Shown piece by piece: positions 44,275 to 58,960 of a stretch of DNA of 64,000 nucleotides (the first letter of the stretch is position 1; the number at the start of each line of letters is the position of its first letter). The DNA is from Osedax fenrisi (Eukaryota > Annelida > Polychaeta > Sabellida > Siboglinidae): NCBI GenBank assembly GCA_964019155.1, contig CAXHSG010000162.1, forward strand, positions 564,001 to 628,000. Direction: 5' to 3'. The position numbers were made by a program, and so were the translations under genes. A model generated the notes under the pieces. The model worked only from the letters and a program-made list of their open reading frames with translations, searched no databases and was not told where the DNA came from.

Positions 44275-47200
44275 AATAAAACGTAATAATTACGTTTTAT
44301 TACTTATTACGTTTTATTACTTATTACTTATTACGTTTTATTACTTATTACTTATTACTTATTACGTTTTATTACTTATTACTTATTACGTTTTATTACT
44401 TATTACTTATTACGTTTTATTACTTATTACGTTTTATTGCTTATTACGTTTTATTACTTATTACTTATTACTTATTACTTATTACGTTTTATTACTTATT
44501 ACGTTTTATTACTTATTACTTAATACGTTTTATTACTTATTACTTATTACGTTTTATTACTTATTAATAAAACGTAATAATTACGTTTTATTACTTATTA
44601 CGTTTTATTACTTATTTAGTTTTATTACTTATTACGTTTTATTACTTATTACGTTTTGTTACTTATTACGTTTTATTACTTATTACGTTTTATTACTTAT
44701 TTAGTTTTATTACTTATTACGTTTTATTACTTATTACGTTTTATTACTTATTACTTATTACTTATTACGTTTTATTACTTATTACTTATTACGTTTTATT
44801 ACTTATTACGTTGTATTACTTATCACGTTTTATTACTTATTACGTTTTATTACTTATTACTTAATACGTTTTATTACTTATTACTTATTACGTTTTATTA
44901 CTTATTAATAAAACGTAATAATTACGTTTTATTACTTATTACGTTTTATTACTTATTTAGTTTTATTACTTATTACGTTTTATTACTTATTACGTTTTGT
45001 TACTTATTACGTTTTATTACTTATTACGTTTTATTACTTATTTAGTTTTATTACTTATTACGTTTTATTACTTATTACGTTTTATTACTTATTACTTATT
45101 ACTTATTACGTTTTATTACTTATTACTTATTACGTTTTATTACTTATTACGTTGTATTACTTATTACGTTTTATTACTTATTACGTTTTATTACTTATTA
45201 CGTTTTATTACTTATTACGTTTTATTACTTATTACGTTTTATTACTTATTACTTATTACGTTTTATTACTTATTACTTATTACTTATTACTTATTACGTT
45301 TTATTACTTATTAGGTTTTATTACTTATTACGTTTTATTACTTATTACTTATTACTTATTACTTATTACGTTTTTTTACTTATTACTTATTACGTTTTAT
45401 TACTTATTACGTTTTATTACTTATTAATAAAACGTAATAATTATGTTTTATTATTTATTACGTTTTATTACTTATTACGTTTTATTACTTATTACTTATT
45501 ACGTTTTATTACTTATTGCGTTTTATTACTTATTGCGTTTTATTACTTATTACGTTTTATTACTTATTACTTATTACATTTTATTACTTATTACGTTTTA
45601 TTACTTATTACGTTTTATTACTTATTACGTTTTATTACTTATTACGTTTTATTACTTATTACTTATTACGTTTTATTACTTATTACTTATTACTTATTAC
45701 GTTTTATTACTTATTACTTATTACGTTTTATTACTTATTACGTTTTATTACTTATTACGTTTTATTACTTATTTAGTTTTATTACTTATTACGTTTTATT
45801 ACTTATTACGTTTTATTACTTATTACGTTTTATTACTTATTACTTATTACGTTTTATTACTTATTACTTATTACTTATTACGTTTTATTACTTATTACTT
45901 ATTACGTTTTATTACTTATTACGTTTTATTACTTATTACGTTTTATTACTTATTATGTTTTATTACTTATTAATAAAACGTAATAATTACGTTTTATTAC
46001 TTATTACGTTTTATTACTTATTACTTATTACGTTTTATTACTTATTACTTATTACGTTTTATTACTTATTACTTATTACTTATTACGTTTTATTACTTAT
46101 TACTTATTACGTTTTATTACTTATTACTTATTACGTTTTATTACTTATTGCGTTTTATTACTTATTGCGTTTTATTACTTATTACGTTTTATTACTTATT
46201 ACTTATTACATTTTATTACTTATTACGTTTTATTACTTATTACGTTTTATTACTTATTACGTTTTATTACTTATTACTTATTACGTTTTATTACTTATTA
46301 CGTTTTATTACTTATTACGTTTTATTACTTATTACGTTTTATTACTTATTACTTATTACGTTTTATTACTTATTACTTATTACTTATTACGTTTTATTAC
46401 TTATTACTTATTACGTTTTATTACTTATTACGTTTTATTACTTATTACGTTTTATTACTTATTTAGTTTTATTACTTATTACGTTTTATTACTTATTACG
46501 TTTTATTACTTATTACGTTTTATTACTTATTACTTATTACGTTTTATTACTTATTACTTATTACTTATTACGTTTTATTACTTATTACTTATTACGTTTT
46601 ATTACTTATTACGTTTTATTACTTATTACGTTTTATTACTTATTATGTTTTATTACTTATTAATAAAACGTAATAATTACGTTTTATTACTTATTACGTT
46701 TTATTACTTATTACTTATTACGTTTTATTACTTATTACTTATTACTTATTACGTTTTATTACTTATTACTTATTACGTTTTATTACTTATTACTTATTAC
46801 GTTTTATTACTTATTACGTTTTATTACTTATTACTTATTACGTTTTATTACTTATTACGTTTTATTACTTATTACTTATTACTTATTACTTATTACGTTT
46901 TATTACTTATTACGTTTTATTACTTATTACTTATTACGTTTTATTACTTATTACTTATTACGTTTTATTACTTATTACTTATTACTTATTACGTTTTATT
47001 ACTTATTACTTATTACGTTTTATTACTTATTACGTTTTATTACTTATTAATAAAACGTAATAATTACGTTTTATTACTTATTACGTTTTATTACTTATTA
47101 CGTTTTATTACTTATTAGGTTTTATTACTTATTGCGTTTTATTAATTATTACGTTTTATTACTTATTACGTTTTATTACGTTTTATTACTTATTACGTTT

Positions 47201-48867
47201 TATTACTTATTACATTTTATTACTTATTACGTTTTATTACTTATTACGTTTTATTACTTATTACTTATTACGTTTTATTACTTATTACTTATTACGTTTT
47301 ATTACTTATTACTTATTACTTATTACTTATTACTTATTACGTTTTATTACTTATTACTTATTACGTTTTATTACTTATTACTTATTACGTTTTATTACTT
47401 ATTACGTTTTATTACTTATTACTTATTACTTATTACATTTTATTACTTATTACTTATTACGTTTTATTACTTATTACTTATTACTTATTACTTATTACGT
47501 TTTTTTACTTATTACTTATTACGTTTTATTACTTATTACGTTTTATTACTTATTACGTTTTATTACTTATTAATAAAACGTAATAATTATGTTTTATTAC
47601 TTATTACGTTTTATTACTTATTACGTTTTATTACTTATTACTTATTACGTTTTATTACTTATTACTTATTACTTATTACTTATTACGTTTTTTTACTTAT
47701 TACTTATTACGTTTTATTATTTATTACGTTTTATTACTTATTAATAAAACGTAATAATTATGTTTTATTATTTATTACGTTTTATTACTTATTACGTTTT
47801 ATTACTTATTACTTATTACGTTTTATTACTTATTACGTTTTATTACTTATTGCGTTTTATTACTTATTGCGTTTTATTACTTATTACGTTTTATTACTTA
47901 TTACTTATTACATTTTATTACTTATTACGTTTTATTACTTATTACGTTTTATTACTTATTACGTTTTATTACTTATTACTTATTACATTTTATTACTTAT
48001 TACGTTTTATTACTTATTACGTTTTATTACTTATTACGTTTTATTACTTATTACTTATTACGTTTTATTACTTATTACGTGTTATTACTTATTACGTTTT
48101 ATTACTTATTTAGTTTTATTACTTATTACGTTTTATTACTTATTACGTTTTATTACTTATTACGTTTTATTACTTATTACGTTTTATTACTTATTACTTA
48201 TTACGTTTTATTACTTATTACTTATTACTTATTACGTTTTATTACTTATTACTTATTACGTTTTATTATTTATTACGTTTTATTACTTATTAATAAAACG
48301 TAATAATTATGTTTTATTATTTATTACGTTTTATTACTTATTACGTTTTATTACTTATTACTTATTACGTTTTATTACTTATTACGTTTTATTACTTATT
48401 GCGTTTTATTACTTATTGCGTTTTATTACTTATTACGTTTTATTACTTATTACTTATTACATTTTATTACTTATTACGTTTTATTACTTATTACGTTTTA
48501 TTACTTATTACGTTTTATTACTTATTACTTATTACATTTTATTACTTATTACGTTTTATTACTTATTACGTTTTATTACTTATTACGTTTTATTACTTAT
48601 TACGTTTTATTACTTATTACTTATTACGTTTTATTACTTATTACGTGTTATTACTTATTACGTTTTATTACTTATTTAGTTTTATTACTTATTACGTTTT
48701 ATTACTTATTACGTTTTATTACTTATTACGTTTTATTACTTATTACTTATTACGTTTTATTACTTATTACTTATTACGTTTTATTACTTATTACTTATTA
48801 CGTTTTATTACTTATTACGTTTTATTACTTATTACGTTTTATTACTTATTATGTTTTATTACTTATT
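44275..48867 (+). repeat. Domain C higher-order repeat copy 3 (4,593 bp)
   Basis: Inverted blocks at 44275, 44566, 44907, 45426, 45972, 46662, 47049, 47572, 47743 and 48292 give intervals 291, 341, 519, 546, 690, 387, 523, 171, 549 and 576 (to 48868). From 47049 onward it follows copy 1 closely. A private C in TTATCACG near 44823 and ACA in place of AAA at the end of the module at 47117-47221 distinguish it. Confidence 0.87.
44519..45201 (+). repeat. 341-bp tandem duplication inside domain C copy 3
   Basis: Inverted blocks 44566 and 44907 lie 341 bp apart with the same variant set. Only the first half has the private TATCACG spelling near 44823, a change after the duplication. Ends are approximate. 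Confidence 0.85.
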
Positions 48868-49111
48868 AATAAAACGTAATAATTACGTTTTATTACTTAT
48901 TACGTTTTATTACTTATTACTTATTACGTTTTATTACTTATTACTTATTACTTATTACGTTTTATTACTTATTACTTATTACGTTTTATTACTTATTACT
49001 TATTACGTTTTATTACTTATTACGTTTTATTGCTTATTACGTTTTATTACTTATTACTTATTACTTATTACTTATTACGTTTTATTACTTATTACGTTTT
49101 ATTACTTATTA

Positions 49112-49794
49112 CTTAATACGTTTTATTACTTATTACTTATTACGTTTTATTACTTATTAATAAAACGTAATAATTACGTTTTATTACTTATTACGTTTTA
49201 TTACTTATTTAGTTTTATTACTTATTACGTTTTATTACTTATTACGTTTTGTTACTTATTACGTTTTATTACTTATTACGTTTTATTACTTATTTAGTTT
49301 TATTACTTATTACGTTTTATTACTTATTACGTTTTATTACTTATTACTTATTACTTATTACGTTTTATTACTTATTACTTATTACGTTTTATTACTTATT
49401 ACGTTGTATTACTTATTACGTTTTATTACTTATTACGTTTTATTACTTATTACTTAATACGTTTTATTACTTATTACTTATTACGTTTTATTACTTATTA
49501 ATAAAACGTAATAATTACGTTTTATTACTTATTACGTTTTATTACTTATTTAGTTTTATTACTTATTACGTTTTATTACTTATTACGTTTTGTTACTTAT
49601 TACGTTTTATTACTTATTACGTTTTATTACTTATTTAGTTTTATTACTTATTACGTTTTATTACTTATTACGTTTTATTACTTATTACTTATTACTTATT
49701 ACGTTTTATTACTTATTACTTATTACGTTTTATTACTTATTACGTTGTATTACTTATTACGTTTTATTACTTATTACGTTTTATTACTTATTAC
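49112..49794 (+). repeat. 341-bp tandem duplication inside domain C copy 4
   Basis: Inverted blocks 49159 and 49500 lie 341 bp apart with the same CTTAATACG, ACGTTTTGTT and ACGTTGTATT markers. Ends are approximate. Confidence 0.85.
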
Positions 49795-50739
49795 GTTTTA
49801 TTACTTATTACGTTTTATTACTTATTACGTTTTATTACTTATTACTTATTACGTTTTATTACTTATTACTTATTACTTATTACTTATTACGTTTTATTAC
49901 TTATTAGGTTTTATTACTTATTACGTTTTATTACTTATTACTTATTACTTATTACTTATTACGTTTTTTTACTTATTACTTATTACGTTTTATTACTTAT
50001 TACGTTTTATTACTTATTAATAAAACGTAATAATTATGTTTTATTATTTATTACGTTTTATTACTTATTACGTTTTATTACTTATTACTTATTACGTTTT
50101 ATTACTTATTGCGTTTTATTACTTATTGCGTTTTATTACTTATTACGTTTTATTACTTATTACTTATTACATTTTATTACTTATTACGTTTTATTACTTA
50201 TTACGTTTTATTACTTATTACGTTTTATTACTTATTACGTTTTATTACTTATTACTTATTACGTTTTATTACTTATTACGTTTTATTACTTATTACTTAT
50301 TACGTTTTATTACTTATTACTTATTACTTATTACGTTTTATTACTTATTACTTATTACGTTTTATTACTTATTACGTTTTATTACTTATTACGTTTTATT
50401 ACTTATTTAGTTTTATTACTTATTACGTTTTATTACTTATTACGTTTTATTACTTATTACGTTTTATTACTTATTACTTATTACGTTTTATTACTTATTA
50501 CTTATTACTTATTACGTTTTATTACTTATTACTTATTACGTTTTATTACTTATTACGTTTTATTACTTATTACGTTTTATTACTTATTATGTTTTATTAC
50601 TTATTAATAAAACGTAATAATTACGTTTTATTACTTATTACGTTTTATTACTTATTACTTATTACGTTTTATTACTTATTACTTATTACTTATTACGTTT
50701 TATTACTTATTACTTATTACGTTTTATTACTTATTACGT

Positions 50740-53700
50740 TTTATTACTTATTACTTATTACGTTTTATTACTTATTACGTTTTATTACTTATTACTTATT
50801 ACTTATTACTTATTACGTTTTATTACTTATTACGTTTTATTACTTATTACTTATTACGTTTTATTACTTATTACTTATTACGTTTTATTACTTATTACTT
50901 ATTACTTATTACGTTTTATTACTTATTACTTATTACGTTTTATTACTTATTACTTATTACGTTTTATTACTTATTGCGTTTTATTACTTATTGCGTTTTA
51001 TTACTTATTACGTTTTATTACTTATTACTTATTACATTTTATTACTTATTACGTTTTATTACTTATTACGTTTTATTACTTATTACGTTTTATTACTTAT
51101 TACGTTTTATTACTTATTACTTATTACGTTTTATTACTTATTACGTTTTATTACTTATTACGTTTTATTACTTATTACGTTTTATTACTTATTACTTATT
51201 ACGTTTTATTACTTATTACTTATTACTTATTACGTTTTATTACTTATTACTTATTACGTTTTATTACTTATTACGTTTTATTACTTATTACGTTTTATTA
51301 CTTATTTAGTTTTATTACTTATTACGTTTTATTACTTATTACGTTTTATTACTTATTACGTTTTATTACTTATTACTTATTACGTTTTATTACTTATTAC
51401 TTATTACTTATTACGTTTTATTACTTATTACTTATTACGTTTTATTACTTATTACGTTTTATTACTTATTACGTTTTATTACTTATTATGTTTTATTACT
51501 TATTAATAAAACGTAATAATTACGTTTTATTACTTATTACGTTTTATTACTTATTACTTATTACGTTTTATTACTTATTACTTATTACTTATTACGTTTT
51601 ATTACTTATTACTTATTACGTTTTATTACTTATTACTTATTACGTTTTATTACTTATTACGTTTTATTACTTATTACTTATTACGTTTTATTACTTATTA
51701 CGTTTTATTACTTATTACTTATTACTTATTACTTATTACTTATTACGTTTTATTACTTATTACGTTTTATTACTTATTACTTATTACGTTTTATTACTTA
51801 TTACTTATTACGTTTTATTACTTATTACTTATTACTTATTACGTTTTATTACTTATTACTTATTACGTTTTATTACTTATTACGTTTTATTACTTATTAA
51901 TAAAACGTAATAATTACGTTTTATTACTTATTACGTTTTATTACTTATTACGTTTTATTACTTATTAGGTTTTATTACTTATTGCGTTTTATTAATTATT
52001 ACGTTTTATTACTTATTACGTTTTATTACGTTTTATTACTTATTACGTTTTATTACTTATTAAATTTTATTACTTATTACGTTTTATTACTTATTACGTT
52101 TTATTACTTATTACTTATTACGTTTTATTACTTATTACTTATTACGTTTTATTACTTATTACTTATTACTTATTACTTATTACTTATTACGTTTTATTAC
52201 TTATTACTTATTACGTTTTATTACTTATTACTTATTACGTTTTATTACTTATTACGTTTTATTACTTATTACTTATTACGTTTTATTACTTATTACGTTT
52301 TATTACTTATTACTTATTACTTATTACTTATTACGTTTTATTACTTATTACGTTTTATTACTTATTACTTATTACGTTTTATTACTTATTACTTATTACG
52401 TTTTATTACTTATTACTTATTACTTATTACGTTTTATTACTTATTACTTATTACGTTTTATTACTTATTACTTATTACGTTTTATTACTTATTGCGTTTT
52501 ATTACTTATTGCGTTTTATTACTTATTACGTTTTATTACTTATTACTTATTACATTTTATTACTTATTACGTTTTATTACTTATTACGTTTTATTACTTA
52601 TTACGTTTTATTACTTATTACGTTTTATTACTTATTACTTATTACGTTTTATTACTTATTACGTTTTATTACTTATTACGTTTTATTACTTATTACGTTT
52701 TATTACTTATTACTTATTACGTTTTATTACTTATTACTTATTACTTATTACGTTTTATTACTTATTACTTATTACGTTTTATTACTTATTACGTTTTATT
52801 ACTTATTACGTTTTATTACTTATTTAGTTTTATTACTTATTACGTTTTATTACTTATTACGTTTTATTACTTATTACGTTTTATTACTTATTACTTATTA
52901 CGTTTTATTACTTATTACTTATTACTTATTACGTTTTATTACTTATTACTTATTACGTTTTATTACTTATTACGTTTTATTACTTATTACGTTTTATTAC
53001 TTATTATGTTTTATTACTTATTAATAAAACGTAATAATTACGTTTTATTACTTATTACGTTTTATTACTTATTACTTATTACGTTTTATTACTTATTACT
53101 TATTACTTATTACGTTTTATTACTTATTACTTATTACGTTTTATTACTTATTACTTATTACGTTTTATTACTTATTACGTTTTATTACTTATTACTTATT
53201 ACGTTTTATTACTTATTACGTTTTATTACTTATTACTTATTACTTATTACTTATTACTTATTACGTTTTATTACTTATTACGTTTTATTACTTATTACTT
53301 ATTACGTTTTATTACTTATTACTTATTACGTTTTATTACTTATTACTTATTACTTATTACGTTTTATTACTTATTACTTATTACGTTTTATTACTTATTA
53401 CGTTTTATTACTTATTAATAAAACGTAATAATTACGTTTTATTACTTATTACGTTTTATTACTTATTACGTTTTATTACTTATTAGGTTTTATTACTTAT
53501 TGCGTTTTATTAATTATTACGTTTTATTACTTATTACGTTTTATTACGTTTTATTACTTATTACGTTTTATTACTTATTAAATTTTATTACTTATTACGT
53601 TTTATTACTTATTACGTTTTATTACTTATTACTTATTACGTTTTATTACTTATTACTTATTACGTTTTATTACTTATTACTTATTACTTATTACTTATTA

Positions 53701-53775
53701 CTTATTACGTTTTATTACTTATTACTTATTACGTTTTATTACTTATTACTTATTACGTTTTATTACTTATTACGT
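50740..53775 (+). repeat. Tandem duplication, 1,518-bp unit
   Basis: The double-GCG landmarks (50976 and 52494), inverted blocks (51505 and 53023; 51899 and 53417) and the abutting-10-mer module (51967 and 53485) all repeat at 1,518 bp. Limits are approximate: the match ends before 53940, whose inverted block has no partner at 52422. Confidence 0.8.
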
Positions 53776-56340
53776 TTTATTACTTATTACTTATTACTTA
53801 TTACATTTTATTACTTATTACTTATTACGTTTTATTACTTATTACTTATTACTTATTACTTATTACGTTTTTTTACTTATTACTTATTACGTTTTATTAC
53901 TTATTACGTTTTATTACTTATTACGTTTTATTACTTATTAATAAAACGTAATAATTATGTTTTATTACTTATTACGTTTTATTACTTATTACGTTTTATT
54001 ACTTATTACTTATTACGTTTTATTACTTATTACTTATTACTTATTACTTATTACGTTTTTTTACTTATTACTTATTACGTTTTATTATTTATTACGTTTT
54101 ATTACTTATTAATAAAACGTAATAATTATGTTTTATTATTTATTACGTTTTATTACTTATTACGTTTTATTACTTATTACTTATTACGTTTTATTACTTA
54201 TTACGTTTTATTACTTATTGCGTTTTATTACTTATTGCGTTTTATTACTTATTACGTTTTATTACTTATTACTTATTACATTTTATTACTTATTACGTTT
54301 TATTACTTATTACGTTTTATTACTTATTACGTTTTATTACTTATTACTTATTACATTTTATTACTTATTACGTTTTATTACTTATTACGTTTTATTACTT
54401 ATTACGTTTTATTACTTATTACTTATTACGTTTTATTACTTATTACGTGTTATTACTTATTACGTTTTATTACTTATTTAGTTTTATTACTTATTACGTT
54501 TTATTACTTATTACGTTTTATTACTTATTACGTTTTATTACTTATTACTTATTACGTTTTATTACTTATTACTTATTACTTATTACGTTTTATTACTTAT
54601 TACTTATTACGTTTTATTACTTATTACGTTTTATTACTTATTACGTTTTATTACTTATTATGTTTTATTACTTATTAATAAAACGTAATAATTACGTTTT
54701 ATTACTTATTACGTTTTATTACTTATTACTTATTACGTTTTATTACTTATTACTTATTACTTATTACGTTTTATTACTTATTACTTATTACGTTTTATTA
54801 CTTATTACTTATTACGTTTTATTACTTATTACTTATTACTTATTACTTATTACGTTTTATTACTTATTACTTATTACGTTTTATTACTTATTACTTATTA
54901 CTTATTACGTTTTATTACTTATTACTTATTACGTTTTATTACTTATTACGTTTTATTACTTATTAATAAAACGTAATAATTACGTTTTATTACTTATTAC
55001 GTTTTATTACTTATTAATAAAACGTAATAATTACGTTTTATTACTTATTACGTTTTATTACTTATTACGTTTTATTACTTATTAGGTTTTATTACTTATT
55101 GCGTTTTATTAATTATTACGTTTTATTACTTATTACGTTTTATTACGTTTTATTACTTATTACGTTTTATTACTTATTAAATTTTATTACTTATTACGTT
55201 TTATTACTTATTACGTTTTATTACTTATTACTTATTACGTTTTATTACTTATTACTTATTACGTTTTATTACTTATTACTTATTACTTATTACTTATTAC
55301 GTTTTATTACTTATTACTTATTACGTTTTATTACTTATTACTTATTACGTTTTATTACTTATTACGTTTTATTACTTATTACTTATTACTTATTACATTT
55401 TATTACTTATTACTTATTACGTTTTATTACTTATTACTTATTACTTATTACTTATTACGTTTTTTTACTTATTACTTATTACGTTTTATTACTTATTACT
55501 TATTACGTTTTATTACTTATTACGTTTTATTACTTATTAATAAAACGTAATAATTATGTTTTATTACTTATTACGTTTTATTACTTATTACGTTTTATTA
55601 CTTATTACTTATTACGTTTTATTACTTATTACTTATTACTTATTACTTATTACGTTTTTTTACTTATTACTTATTACGTTTTATTATTTATTACGTTTTA
55701 TTACTTATTAATAAAACGTAATAATTATGTTTTATTATTTATTACGTTTTATTACTTATTACGTTTTATTACTTATTACTTATTACGTTTTATTACTTAT
55801 TACGTTTTATTACTTATTGCGTTTTATTACTTATTGCGTTTTATTACTTATTACGTTTTATTACTTATTACTTATTACATTTTATTACTTATTACGTTTT
55901 ATTAATTATTACGTTTTATTACTTATTACGTTTTATTACTTATTACTTAATACATTTTATTACTTATTACGTTTTATTACTTATTACGTTTTATTACTTA
56001 TTACGTTTTATTACTTATTACTTATTACGTTTTATTACTTATTACGTGTTATTACTTATTACGTTTTATTACTTATTTAGTTTTATTACTTATTACGTTT
56101 TATTACTTATTACGTTTTATTACTTATTACGTTTTATTACTTATTACTTATTACGTTTTATTACTTATTACTTATTACTTATTACGTTTTATTACTTATT
56201 ACTTATTACGTTTTATTACTTATTACGTTTTATTACTTATTACGTTTTATTACTTATTATGTTTTATTACTTATTAATAAAACGTAATAATTACGTTTTA
56301 TTACTTATTACGTTTTATTACTTATTACTTATTACGTTTT
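53417..56340 (+). repeat. Tandem duplication, 1,599-bp unit, right end of domain C
   Basis: Inverted blocks 53417, 53940, 54111 and 54677 recur at 55016, 55539, 55710 and 56276, all offset by 1,599 bp, with the module at 53485 recurring at 55084. The block order differs from the equally long duplication at 20.2-23.4 kb, so the equal length looks coincidental. The second copy has private AATTATT and CTTAATACA variants near 55,900-55,950. Confidence 0.8.
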
Positions 56341-56809
56341 ATTACTTATTACTTATTACTTATTACGTTTTATTACTTATTACTTATTACTTATTACTTA
56401 TTACTTATTACGTTTTATTACTTATTACTTATTACGTTTTATTACTTATTACTTATTACGTTTTATTACTTATTACGTTTTATTACTTATTACTTATTAC
56501 TTATTACATTTTATTACTTATTACTTATTACGTTTTATTACTTATTACTTATTACTTATTACTTATTACGTTTTTTTACTTATTACTTATTACGTTTTAT
56601 TACTTATTACGTTTTATTACTTATTACGTTTTATTACTTATTACTTATTACGTTTTATTACTTATTACGTTTTATTACTTATTACGTTTTATTACTTATT
56701 ACTTATTACGTTTTATTACTTATTACGTTTTATTACTTATTAAGTTTTATTACTTATTACGTTTTATTACTTATTACGTTTTATTACTTATTACGTTTTA
56801 TTACTTATT

Positions 56810-58960
56810 AATAAAACGTAATAATTACGTTTTATTACTTATTACGTTTTATTACTTATTACGTTTTATTACTTATTACGTTTTATTACTTATTACTTAT
56901 TACATTTTATTACTTATTACTTATTACTTATTACGTTTTATTACTTATTACTTATTACGTTTTATTACTTATTACGTTTTATTACTTATTACGTTTTATT
57001 ACTTAATACGTTTTATTACTTATTTAGTTTTAATACTTATTACGTTTTATTACTTATTACGTTTTATTACTTATTACTTATTACGTTTTATTACTTATTA
57101 CTTATTACGTTTTATTACTTATTACTTATTACGTTTTATTACTTATTACATTTTATTACTTATTAATAAAACGTAATAATTACGTTTTATTACTTATTAC
57201 GTTTTATTACTTATTACGTTTTATTACTTATTACGTTTTATTACTTATTACATTTTATTACTTATTACTTATTACGTTTTATTACTTATTACTTATTACG
57301 TTTTATTACTTATTAATTATTACGTTTTATTACTTATTACGTTTTATTACTTATTACGTTTTATTACTTAATACGTTTTATTACTTATTTAGTTTTATTA
57401 CTTATTACGTTTTATTACTTATTACGTTTTATTACTTATTACGTTTTATTACTTATTAGGTTTTATTACTTATTACGTTTTATTACTTATTACGTTTTAT
57501 TACTTATTACATTTTATTACTTATTACATTTTATTACTTATTACTTATTACGTTTTATTACTTATTACTTATTACGTTTTATTACTTATTACTTATTACG
57601 TTTTATTACTTATTACCTTTTATTACTTATTACGTTTTATTACTTATTAGGTTTTATTACTTATTACGTTTTATTACTTAATACGTTTTATTACTTATTT
57701 AGTTTTATTACTTATTACGTTTTATTACTTATTACGTTTTATTACTTATTACGTTTTATTACTTATTACGTTTTATTACTTATTAGGTTTTATTACTTAT
57801 TAGGTTTTATTACTTATTACGTTTTATTACTTATTACTTATTACGTTTTATTACTTATTACGTTTTATTACTTATTAAGTTTTATTACTTATTACGTTTT
57901 ATTACTTATTACGTTTTATTACTTATTACGTTTTATTACTTATTAGGTTTTATTACTTATTACGTTTTATTACTTATTACGTTTTATTACTTATTACTTA
58001 ATACGTTTTATTACTTATTACTTATTACGTTTTATTACTTATTACTTATTACGTTTTATTACTTATTACTTATTACGTTTTATTACTTATTACTTATTAC
58101 GTTTTATTACTTATTACTTATTACGTTTTATTACTTATTACGTTTTATTACTTATTACATTTTATTACTTATTACGTTTTATTACTTATTAATAAAACGT
58201 AATAATTACGTTTTATTACTTATTACGTTTTATTACTTATTACGTTTTATTACTTATTACTTATTACGTTTTATTACTTATTACGTTTTATTACTTATTA
58301 CTTATTACGTTTTATTACTTATTACGTTTTATTACTTATTAAGTTTTATTACTTATTACGTTTTATTACTTATTAATAAAACTTAATAATTACGTTTTAT
58401 TACTTATTACGTTTTATTACTTATTACGTTTTATTACTTATTACTTATTACGTTTTATTACTTATTACTTATTACTTATTACGTTTTATTACTTATTACT
58501 TATTACGTTTTATTACTTATTACGTTTTATTACTTATTACGTTTTATTACTTATTAATAAAACGTAATAATTACGTTTTATTACTTATTACGTTTTATTA
58601 CTTATTACGTTTTATTACTTATTACGTTTTATTACTAATTACTTATTACGTTTTATTACTTATTACTTATAACGTTTTATTACTTATTACGTTTTATTAC
58701 TTATTACGTTTTATTACTTAATACGTTTTATTACTTATTACTTATTACTTATTACGTTTTATTACTTATTACGTTTTATTACTTATTACTTATTACGTTT
58801 TATTACTTATTACTTATTACTTATTACGTTTTATTACTTATTACTTATTACGTTTTATTACTTATTACTTATTACGTTTTATTACTTATTACGTTTTATT
58901 GCTTATTACGTTTTATTACTTATTACTTATTACTTATTACTTATTACGTTTTATTACTTA
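56810..58960 (+). repeat. Domain D divergent satellite subfamily, first copy
   Basis: Here the variant mix changes. CTTAATACG followed by TAGTTTTATT, clustered AGG units, paired ACA units and ACCTTTTATT (57615) appear in combinations not seen in domains A to C. Inverted blocks at 56810, 57165, 58191, 58375 and 58556 leave an unusually long gap of about 1 kb (57165-58191). The block at 58375 has the rare spelling AATAAAACTTAATAATT. Stop-containing variants are frequent, so long open frames are absent from this stretch; that is a consequence of variant content, not of gene structure. Confidence 0.75.

Larger units (their letters stand above)
48868..54676 (+). repeat. Domain C higher-order repeat copy 4, internally expanded (about 5,809 bp)
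   Basis: Inverted blocks at 48868, 49159, 49500, 50019, 50606, 51505 and 51899 repeat the 291, 341, 519, 587, 899, 394 pattern. A tandem 1,518-bp duplication then adds 53023 and 53417 before the series resumes with 523, 171 and 566 bp (53940, 54111, 54677). Without the duplication the copy would be about 4.29 kb, in line with its neighbours. Confidence 0.83.
35810..56292 (-). repeat. Inverted 17-mers of domain C
   Basis: Starts: 35810, 36151, 36670, 37257, 38139, 38543, 39066, 39237, 39786, 40362, 40653, 40994, 41513, 42100, 42903, 43273, 43528, 43699, 44275, 44566, 44907, 45426, 45972, 46662, 47049, 47572, 47743, 48292, 48868, 49159, 49500, 50019, 50606, 51505, 51899, 53023, 53417, 53940, 54111, 54677, 54965, 55016, 55539, 55710, 56276. 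Their spacings define the higher-order repeat. Confidence 0.92.

Noticed and set aside
20160..56340. The two 1,599-bp duplications (20.2-23.4 kb and 53.4-56.3 kb) as one and the same repeat
   Set aside because: The order and spacing of inverted blocks inside the units differ, so the equal length is most likely chance within the 17a + 7b length lattice.
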